64,000 nt of DNA from a virus. The notes beneath the pieces are model-generated. The model saw only the letters and a program-made list of their open reading frames with translations. It did no database searches and had not been told where the DNA came from. Shown here piece by piece: positions 58,720 through 64,000 of this stretch; position 1 is the first letter of the stretch, and every line of letters starts with the position of its first letter. The translations under genes were made by a program, and so were the position numbers. The stretch spans positions 1 through 64,000 of the IMG/VR virus record IMGVR_UViG_3300031999_000008. The stretch is one strand, 5' to 3'.

Positions 58720-59232
58720 TCAGAACTTGTCGACGATTCGACAGAGACGCTTGTTCTCCAGAGTGAGCGCCCTAGAAACCTCCATCTCTACGAGCTCTTC
58801 GAGGGCCATCTCGCCCGCAAGTTGGACAGCAGCGGCGCGGCGTGCCGATTCTCGGTACGCTTCCGGCACGTCCTCGAACTCACTTTCATAAGTATCGTAA
58901 GCTCTCCCCAGGGCTTTGTCCCATACCGCGTCCTGCTCAGTCTCGATCTCCGACGCCGCCTCTGTCATCCATCGCTGGACGAGGGCATCGGCACGGACAC
59001 CGCGCGCAAGCTCTTTTTCTCGGCGCTCCCGCGCCTTGCGCCCGGCGGGCGTCTCCCCGCTGAGCTGGAGCTCCGCGAGCTTGCGCTTCTTCTTACGATT
59101 CTTATTCCGAGACTGTACGTCCGCAGCGTAGGTCTCAGAGTTGCAGTGTGAGGTGTACGCGCCCATCACGACAGCGCCAGTCATAGCAGCTATCGCAACA
59201 GGCACTACGAGTGCCACAGCTTCCAATGCCAT
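58720..59232 (-). CDS. Membrane-anchored basic coiled-coil protein (moron-like), 170 aa
   Basis: The same layout as the 193-aa protein: an N-terminal membrane helix (AVALVVPVAIAAMTGAVVMG), a basic region (RNKNRKKKRKLAEL), then charged coiled-coil helices (KARERREKELARG; EMALEELVEMEVSRAL). Sequence identity between the two is low, so common origin is uncertain. AAGGAAGAA before the ATG; an AT-rich promoter region (TATAAATATATAG) lies upstream. Codons are GC-rich at third positions. Likely an accessory early gene. Confidence 0.7.
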   Translation of the reverse strand: MALEAVALVVPVAIAAMTGAVVMGAYTSHCNSETYAADVQSRNKNRKKKRKLAELQLSGETPAGRKARERREKELARGVRADALVQRWMTEAASEIETEQDAVWDKALGRAYDTYESEFEDVPEAYRESARRAAAVQLAGEMALEELVEMEVSRALTLENKRLCRIVDKF

Positions 59233-59328
59233 ATGTTCTTCCTTTTTTTAGAGCCAACTAATTGAACTCTATATATTTATACCATTTTTATGGTTGGTTT
59301 TTGAGTGCGCACAAGGCACTATGGCAGG

Positions 59329-59499
59329 ATGCCCAAGAACTCCTGGACCCGCCAACCGCCTATTCTTCGGTTGTTTGTGTTTCTCGAAGAGACCAAGTTA
59401 CTAGCTAAGCGCGATGCGGTAAATGCGCAGCTTGCGCGTGCTAAGGTACTCTTAGAAACCCAACTTCAAGCAATGAAAAATACTCAAAATGGCAAATAG
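59329..59499 (+). CDS. Small helical protein, 56 aa
   Basis: ATG 59329 (MPKNSWTRQPPILRLF); an upstream in-frame GTG at 59305 is possible. The C-terminal two-thirds is one amphipathic helix (ETKLLAKRDAVNAQLARAKV). Overlaps the next gene by 11 nt. SD weak, so the start is uncertain. Unknown function. Confidence 0.5.
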   Translation: MPKNSWTRQPPILRLFVFLEETKLLAKRDAVNAQLARAKVLLETQLQAMKNTQNGK

Positions 59500-61282
59500 C
59501 TGGCATGAATTAGACGCGGGTCGCCTCCTCCCCAAAGCAGTACGGGATGCACTGCTACAGGCCGGTAAGGCACAAGATGCGGTTACCAATGCGCTCGCCG
59601 TTCTAGAACTTGCGTTAGAAATCGCAGCAGCCGTTGCGGGACTAGCTTCGCAAGACCCTATTGAAGCAGTACTCCGCGAAGCCATTGCCCAAGCAGAGGC
59701 TTTCTTAGACGGTTTGATCGGTAAGACTACCGCACACGGCATTATGATCCCCATTCAGAAACAGTACTTCGGTATTGGGGATCCTATCCCGCCGGGTAAC
59801 ATCGATACGACGACGGTCAATCCTGCGTACAATGACTTATTACGAAGCGGATCTATCCCCGTCATCAAAGACGGGGTTATCGCGCCGGAGACTATCAGTT
59901 TTATTAACTCCAATGCATACACTGTTGGAGGTAATCAAGGCTATTACCGCACACTTATTCAATCGATTCAAGATTCGGGAGACTTTGCAAAACCAGACTT
60001 CCCGTCGAATTACGCCGTTGCCGGCGTAAGTGTTATTTTCGGGTCAAAGAGCCTTACGGATATCTACCGGATTATAGCGTTGATCAACAAATTCTTACAT
60101 TTAGGATTACGTGCGGATATGGGCGCGGGCAGCCAACCGCTGCCTCCCAATCTAACCTACCGTATCGCGCCTATTCCGACAGAAGGTAGAATTGGTGTTC
60201 AATTAGACTGGACGCCGCTACCCCTGTTTCAGGTAAAGCCTTTATTTAGCCTTGAAAAGGCGCATATACGCGAAATATTCGTGGTTCGCTCCACTACACC
60301 GAACTTTAGAGAAGCGTTCGCGTGGGGTAAAGTATTTCCTGCAGAACCTACCGCGTCTCAAGGCAATCTGCCTTCAACCCCGGATACCAAGGTAATCGCG
60401 CGTCTCACCAACGATGGCTTTATCAAACGGTATATAGATAAAGACAGTACCTTAAAAATAGGCGTGGCCTATTACTATGCACTGGCCATCCGGTACACCA
60501 TCGACGGTGTCGTCCAGCCTATGAGCAATTTCTCCAACGTGGTACGTGTTTTCTACAATGCCCGTCCGGGTAGCTCCCGTGGCGGTGTACCTCCTGATTG
60601 GTACGCTACCGCGTCGCTCGCGCAGATGTTCCCCCTACTCCAAGACCTTGTAAGTAAACTGAAACTGCTACTAGAAGGATTGTTAACACGCAGCGCTTCA
60701 AACAGCGGCATCGCGCAGATGCTTAAACAAACCGTACAGCAAATAAAGCAACTCGTAGAGCAAGCAGAACTGATAAACGCCGACCTCGCGCGCCTGCGTG
60801 CACTACTAAATGATTTAGCAAATGCTGACGTAGGCGGTATTTACACGACAAGTTTCAGTGTTAAAACCGGAGGCATCCTAGCTTGGACCTCTGAGCTTGC
60901 TGTGCGCATGTCCAATCCTGAAGAAACGCACAGGCCCCCTTTTTCGGGTGGCGACTTAACGGCAGGGTTTGTGCTAGTTGCAGGCGCCCCCAATTTACCC
61001 CAATTAGCAGGATTCGTTGCGCTCATGGACTTACTTTTCGGGTCGTCCGAAGCGAACCCAATCAACAAAGCATTAGACGTTCTCGGAACGCCTACCATAG
61101 GCAGAACCGGCGTAGTTTTCAACGAACGAATGACACCCTCCGACGCGCCAGGGTCTACCCCCCCAGCCGGTACTGGTGCGCCAGCAGTGGACGCTACTGT
61201 GATCGTTGTGCCAGCTACCGTAGCCCCGACGCCCGTATTCGATACTAAAATGCAGCCGTCTTCAACGTTACCTGACTGTTAA
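59489..61282 (+). CDS. Tail/baseplate protein with FNIII-like domains, 597 aa
   Basis: The N-terminal 80 residues are helical and Ala-rich. The middle (about 215-360) contains beta-sandwich repeats of FNIII type (YRIAPIPTEGRIGVQLDWTP; VAYYYALAIRYTIDGVVQPM). A helical coiled region with QIKQLVEQAELINADLARLR follows (about 385-445), and the C-terminus is Pro/Ala/Thr-rich. Placed after the spike gene; probably a baseplate or tail fibre-associated structural protein. Family not recognised. Confidence 0.65.
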   Translation: MANSWHELDAGRLLPKAVRDALLQAGKAQDAVTNALAVLELALEIAAAVAGLASQDPIEAVLREAIAQAEAFLDGLIGKTTAHGIMIPIQKQYFGIGDPIPPGNIDTTTVNPAYNDLLRSGSIPVIKDGVIAPETISFINSNAYTVGGNQGYYRTLIQSIQDSGDFAKPDFPSNYAVAGVSVIFGSKSLTDIYRIIALINKFLHLGLRADMGAGSQPLPPNLTYRIAPIPTEGRIGVQLDWTPLPLFQVKPLFSLEKAHIREIFVVRSTTPNFREAFAWGKVFPAEPTASQGNLPSTPDTKVIARLTNDGFIKRYIDKDSTLKIGVAYYYALAIRYTIDGVVQPMSNFSNVVRVFYNARPGSSRGGVPPDWYATASLAQMFPLLQDLVSKLKLLLEGLLTRSASNSGIAQMLKQTVQQIKQLVEQAELINADLARLRALLNDLANADVGGIYTTSFSVKTGGILAWTSELAVRMSNPEETHRPPFSGGDLTAGFVLVAGAPNLPQLAGFVALMDLLFGSSEANPINKALDVLGTPTIGRTGVVFNERMTPSDAPGSTPPAGTGAPAVDATVIVVPATVAPTPVFDTKMQPSSTLPDC

Positions 61283-61325
61283 AGCCGTTCAAATACACTA
61301 AAATAGCCACAGCTAGGAGACTCTG

Positions 61326-61715
61326 ATGCCCAATTTAACAGTTTCGGCCACGCTGACCTACGGCGATACAACCCCCGACGGGGCCGTGCCTTGTCGCGAG
61401 CCCTTGTCGTTCACGCTCGCCTATACAGAAGCATCGATCAAGACAGTCCAGATTGCGGCTAGTACGACCGACTTCCCCATCTTGGTAGATACTGTGGGCG
61501 CCCCTAAGTTTATCTTTGCCAAGTCAGAGGCTACCGACGTAACGGTAAAACTGTCTGATGGGATCGTAGCAACCCCCACACCGACGAGCCTTTCTGTGGA
61601 TGGTGGTTGGATCATGCTTGCTAACCCTAACGGCCAAGCAATCAAAAGCTTGCTCGTAACAACACCCGCTTCTCCTGCCAGCGGTGCACGTGTTAAGGTG
61701 ATAGCCTTCGAGTAA
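61326..61715 (+). CDS. Small beta-rich structural protein, 129 aa
   Basis: AGGAG before the ATG. Sequence is almost entirely beta-type (LTVSATLTYGDTTPDGAVPC; ATDVTVKLSDGIVATPTPTS; KSLLVTTPASPASGARVKVI), resembling small tail or decoration proteins. No enzymatic motif. Coupled to the next gene (TAATG). Confidence 0.6.
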   Translation: MPNLTVSATLTYGDTTPDGAVPCREPLSFTLAYTEASIKTVQIAASTTDFPILVDTVGAPKFIFAKSEATDVTVKLSDGIVATPTPTSLSVDGGWIMLANPNGQAIKSLLVTTPASPASGARVKVIAFE

Positions 61716-62008
61716 TGGAAAACGCGCTCACAGTGATTCTGCAACAAGGTCCGCTCGGCGCGATCACTGTCCTGTTCATTTATTTGTATTTAGCCGAACG
61801 TAGCAAGAATTCAGACTTGCAAGTCACGGTCGCGGAAATACATAAACATAACTATGAAACTCTAGATAAGGTTCGTGAGAGCCAAATCCGTAGAGAACAG
61901 GAAGTTGCCGCGACTCTAGAGGAGTACGGCAAGGGCGTCATTCAAGCCGTACACCATTCGACAGTGGTGTCCGAGGAATTACGGAGGCTTCACAATGTCC
62001 GCAAGTAG
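61715..62008 (+). CDS. Small membrane protein with coiled coil, holin- or spanin-like, 97 aa
   Basis: N-terminal membrane segment (LGAITVLFIYLYLAERS, about 14-30) followed by a long charged helix (NYETLDKVRESQIRREQEVA). The topology fits small holins, antiholins or i-spanins, and the gene is followed by a coupled gene; but no endolysin is seen in the window. Assignment by topology only. Confidence 0.5.
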   Translation: MENALTVILQQGPLGAITVLFIYLYLAERSKNSDLQVTVAEIHKHNYETLDKVRESQIRREQEVAATLEEYGKGVIQAVHHSTVVSEELRRLHNVRK

Positions 62009-62300
62009 CCTAGAAGCGAAGAGCACCTCTGAGCTAGAGATCCTGAATAAACAGCTCGCTCAGACGCAAGCGCGTCAAATAAACAAAGAACTGACGCGCT
62101 TAAAGCGTGTGTCCGACCACACTGCTACAAAAGCGCCTACCGAAGCCGACAAGACCGGTCAATTCATCGTAGTGCCCCTCAATACCGTCCAAGGGGACAC
62201 TATTGAGAAAGCCCACGGCGAGGCCGTAAAAACGTGCACTGATAGCGGCATTGAAATGGATAAAGCTAAAAAAAGAAAGAAGTGGTTTAAGTGGGGTTAG
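61995..62300 (+). CDS. Hypothetical charged protein, 101 aa
   Basis: GGAGG nine bases before the ATG; overlaps the upstream gene by 14 nt. N-terminal helix (STSELEILNKQLAQTQARQI), basic C-terminus (KAKKRKKWFKWG) with aromatic residues that could touch membranes. Coupled with the membrane protein, so perhaps its partner. Function unknown. Confidence 0.6.
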   Translation: MSASSLEAKSTSELEILNKQLAQTQARQINKELTRLKRVSDHTATKAPTEADKTGQFIVVPLNTVQGDTIEKAHGEAVKTCTDSGIEMDKAKKRKKWFKWG

Positions 62301-62623
62301 CTGATTGTACCGGTGCCTGTACCTGACCCGGTTCCAGTTCCCGTAAGTGGGACTGTAGCGAGAGGCGCCAGCGTCGCAGCAAACGGCGTTACTGGATCCC
62401 GCTGAAGACCTGCTGTAGACGTAGTCACGTTAGTCGTTGTACTGATCGTATCGACTGTGACATTTACATTTACAGTGGCGTTCGCCTGTATATGCGTGAC
62501 GATGGCATCAGCCAACGCGTCGGCTAACTTTCGAAGAGAGGGACGTCCTTTCTTAGGCGTCTTAAACGTCGTATTTATGTTGGCATAAATAAGATCGGAT
62601 AACCCAGTCTTCGAAAGTGCCAT
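62297..62623 (-). CDS. Thr/Val-rich hypothetical protein, 108 aa
   Basis: Basic helical N-terminus (GRPSLRKLADALADAIVTHI), then Thr/Val/Asn beta-like stretch (NVNVTVDTISTTTNVTTST) and a low-complexity TGTGTGSGTGTG tail. Its last bases overlap the convergent gene by 4 nt. Layout resembles small phage structural proteins; otherwise unrecognised. Confidence 0.6.
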   Translation of the reverse strand: MALSKTGLSDLIYANINTTFKTPKKGRPSLRKLADALADAIVTHIQANATVNVNVTVDTISTTTNVTTSTAGLQRDPVTPFAATLAPLATVPLTGTGTGSGTGTGTIS

Positions 62624-62628
62624 AGCCT

Positions 62629-62904
62629 TTACCCTGATTTCTTCGGCGTGTACATCGACACCTGGGATCCTTTTTTCTCAGCAGGGCGATTACCGTGCGT
62701 ATGCACGTACCCTGCTTTGAATTGTTTAGATCCCGGATACGACATTACTATAGTGTGGGGCAACACGCATGAGCTCGGCAACTTCGCAAAGTGCTTAGTG
62801 TGCTTGCACTCAGGACAGACTTCGGGCTTACCGTCTGAACCTTCGACGTAGTCATCGAATACGTGCCCGCAGTTGCCGCATTCGAAATCGTAGTGCTTTA
62901 GCAT
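62629..62904 (-). CDS. FmdB-type zinc ribbon protein, 91 aa
   Basis: Begins MLKHYDFECGNCGHVFDDYV and continues to VCPECKHTKHF: the CxxC...CxxC ribbon with the Y-x-F/Y-x-C-x-x-C-G start typical of FmdB-family zinc ribbons, small putative regulators of uncertain role. ATG abuts the upstream stop (TAAATG). Phages carry such proteins often, function not established. Confidence 0.8.
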   Translation of the reverse strand: MLKHYDFECGNCGHVFDDYVEGSDGKPEVCPECKHTKHFAKLPSSCVLPHTIVMSYPGSKQFKAGYVHTHGNRPAEKKGSQVSMYTPKKSG

Positions 62905-63276
62905 TTATGTACGACTTCGCCGAGGTTTGATGTCGCCAACGGGGTGATCGTCTTCGTCTGTGAACCGCTGGCGGCTGTCCATCTCGTCTTGTTTCGACTC
63001 ACGGATCGAAAGGTATTTATCGCCTATTTCACGCAGTAGATCTGCAGCATCGTGTACATTGTACACGTTTAAAAAAGGTTGAATATCGATGATCTGACCA
63101 TTGTCATCGATTTTGGCAGTACCAATCTTAAAGGAGTACTTGGGCACGGGCAGGGGTAATTCATTGACCTCCACAACCACACTGCCCTTTAGTTTCTTCT
63201 CTACGGGCCTCCACGGGATCTTCGTGGCATTAGGATTAAATCGGGGTTTACGACCGGAATTGCTATTACTGTACAT
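62905..63276 (-). CDS. Hypothetical protein, 123 aa
   Basis: Start chosen at ATG 63276 (MYSNSNSGRKPRFNPN) with GGAG 12 nt upstream; ATG 63315 would add 13 residues but lacks an SD. Basic N-terminus, central beta strands (GSVVVEVNELPLPVPKYSFK; IGTAKIDDNGQIIDIQPF), C-terminal charged tail. No motif. Just downstream of tRNA-Lys on the same strand. Confidence 0.65.
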   Translation of the reverse strand: MYSNSNSGRKPRFNPNATKIPWRPVEKKLKGSVVVEVNELPLPVPKYSFKIGTAKIDDNGQIIDIQPFLNVYNVHDAADLLREIGDKYLSIRESKQDEMDSRQRFTDEDDHPVGDIKPRRSRT

Positions 63277-63336
63277 GGATTGGGGAAACTCCAAAATGAT
63301 TTTACGTTGAAGCATGTTTACTCAGACTATACATAG

Positions 63337-63408
63337 TGGGTCCGGCGGAAGTCGAATCCGCAATAAACAGGTTAAAAGCCTGCTGTCCTACCGTTGGACT
63401 ACGGACCC
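63337..63408 (-). tRNA. tRNA-Lys (TTT)
   Basis: 72-nt cloverleaf on the minus strand: acceptor GGGTCCG/CGGACCC, D-arm GTCC...GGAC, anticodon stem GCAGG/CCTGT with loop CTTTTAA (anticodon TTT), T-arm GCGGA-TTCGACT-TCCGC, discriminator A. The 3' CCA is not encoded. Confidence 0.93.
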
Positions 63409-63493
63409 ATAACTATACAGGACTAAATAATACGGACACGTAAGAACAGTCAATAGTGTAACTCTAGGTTACTACTGGCCTTACGTTTAGCAA

Positions 63494-63652
63494 CTACTGC
63501 CAGGTTCCGCGATTGCCTTTGACCGCAGACTTACGGTCTTTCTTGTTACCGTGACACCAGCGGTGCACCGTGTCAGCAATGCCGTGTGCTTCTGCTTTAC
63601 ATTTGGTGCAGGACACAGCCTTGGCACCACTCGGACGAGATGACTTTCCCAT
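63494..63652 (-). CDS. Small zinc-finger-like protein, 52 aa
   Basis: ORF between the two tRNA genes, GGAG nine bases before ATG 63652. Product MGKSSRPSGAKAVSCTKCKA continues to HRWCHGNKKDRK: CTKC with H...WCH as possible zinc ligands, and a basic tail. Small basic zinc proteins of this kind often bind nucleic acid. Not homologous to anything I recognise; the ligands and SD support it as real. Confidence 0.6.
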   Translation of the reverse strand: MGKSSRPSGAKAVSCTKCKAEAHGIADTVHRWCHGNKKDRKSAVKGNRGTWQ

Positions 63653-63679
63653 TAATAAATCTCCGAATTAAAGAAACGG

Positions 63680-63751
63680 TGGGCCTACTTGGACTCGAAC
63701 CAAGAACGTTCCACTTATGAGGTGGGGGCTCGACCATTGAGCTATAGGCCC
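63680..63751 (-). tRNA. tRNA with CAT anticodon (Met or Ile2)
   Basis: 72-nt cloverleaf on the minus strand: acceptor GGGCCTA/TAGGCCC, anticodon loop CTCATAA (CAT), T-arm CTTGG-TTCGAGT-CCAAG, discriminator A, no encoded CCA. Lacks the initiator-type C1-A72 mismatch. Whether it is elongator Met or lysidine-modified Ile cannot be decided by eye. Confidence 0.9.
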
Positions 63752-63811
63752 TTCACAACTGAAAAGCAGACGCTTTGCTGCTATACTCTTATACCGAATT
63801 TTTGTTTCTTT

Positions 63812-64000
63812 TCATAACTCGGCGTCATCACCATCTTCAACGACAACGGGCTCTTCGTCGTCCTCTTCATCGTCTTCGGACGCCAGTCGCGTCACGCGTA
63901 TGATAAACGCGTTGCCGTCTTCATCTTCACATTCGAGAGACGCAAAGTCTTTTTTAACTTTAGGCGTCGTGTCAATACTAACTTTATCTTCGAGTGCCTC
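63812..64000 (-). CDS. Partial CDS (5' end beyond window), acidic C-terminus
   Basis: Reading frame open from base 64000 down to TGA 63814-63812; 62 residues visible. Beta-type sequence (FASLECEDEDGNAFIIRVTR) is followed by a highly acidic tail (ASEDDEEDDEEPVVVEDGDD). Unknown function. The 60 bases between its stop and the tRNA contain AT-rich sequence (GGTATAAGAGTATAGC) that could be a promoter for the tRNA genes. Confidence 0.65.
   Translation of the reverse strand, partial: EALEDKVSIDTTPKVKKDFASLECEDEDGNAFIIRVTRLASEDDEEDDEEPVVVEDGDDAEL

Noticed and set aside
61276-61304. CTGTTA-N17-TAAAAT as a promoter for the 61326 gene
   Set aside because: The -10 box is acceptable but the -35 match is poor; not distinguishable from chance.

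Overview
The window is a 64 kb internal piece of the genome of a large contractile-tailed (myovirus-type) double-stranded DNA bacteriophage, probably a jumbo phage. Virion morphogenesis genes are present in a near-complete set: large terminase, portal, prohead protease, major capsid protein, sheath, tube and spike. They sit beside a private replication and transcription set: UDG-fused family A DNA polymerase, primase-helicase, SNF2 helicase, sigma factor and multisubunit RNA polymerase. I see no integrase, repressor, ribosomal gene or insertion sequence. A lipobox protein with Asp at +2 hints at a Gram-negative host, but the host cannot be named from this sequence. Both ends cut through genes.

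Layout. 1-1250: end of a plus-strand operon. 1234-2520: MoxR-type ATPase (minus). 2546-4381: large terminase and a 50-aa ORF (plus). 4393-19475: mostly minus-strand replication and recombination block (DNA polymerase, primase-helicase, two Fe-S PD-(D/E)XK nucleases, SSB-like protein, ParB-like protein, small zinc proteins, SNF2 helicase), with a plus-strand sigma factor inside at 13143-13826. 19502-21738: portal and an acidic-tailed protein (plus). 22615-29843: RNA polymerase operon (plus). 29830-42513: proteins for head core or internal virion, including the prohead protease. 42534-49793: capsid, connector and tail genes. 49811-57053: patatin-like lipase, sheath, tube, spike. 57034-59232: four minus-strand genes, two of them moron-like. 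59329-62300: tail and lysis-related genes (plus). 62297-64000: minus-strand small proteins with tRNA-Lys(TTT) and tRNA-Met/Ile(CAT).

The most striking system is transcriptional. One 1464-aa polypeptide carries a full beta-like chain followed in frame by the N-terminal half of beta', including the catalytic Asp triad. Its beta' zinc finger 1 is missing. A separate 603-aa protein carries the bridge helix, trigger loop and second zinc site. Three small genes, one a holin-like lipoprotein, lie between the halves. The phage also encodes a compact sigma-70-family protein, and several intergenic regions carry TTGnnn-N17-TAnnAT promoter candidates. No alpha or omega gene was seen here.

Other notable features: K-x-A tripeptides concentrated in the genes around the prohead protease (candidate processing or core motif); a shared N-terminal Y-x-H-G...K-L-G tag on small virion-operon proteins; a duplicated promoter-plus-start segment; a hairpin that would bridge a Shine-Dalgarno to a distant start codon; zinc ribbons in terminase, portal, protease and a tail protein; and a patatin-like lipase beside the sheath gene. 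No stretch over 300 bases lacks a gene. The longest gaps (about 140 bases at 58580-58719 and 95 at 59233-59328) hold promoters and terminators.
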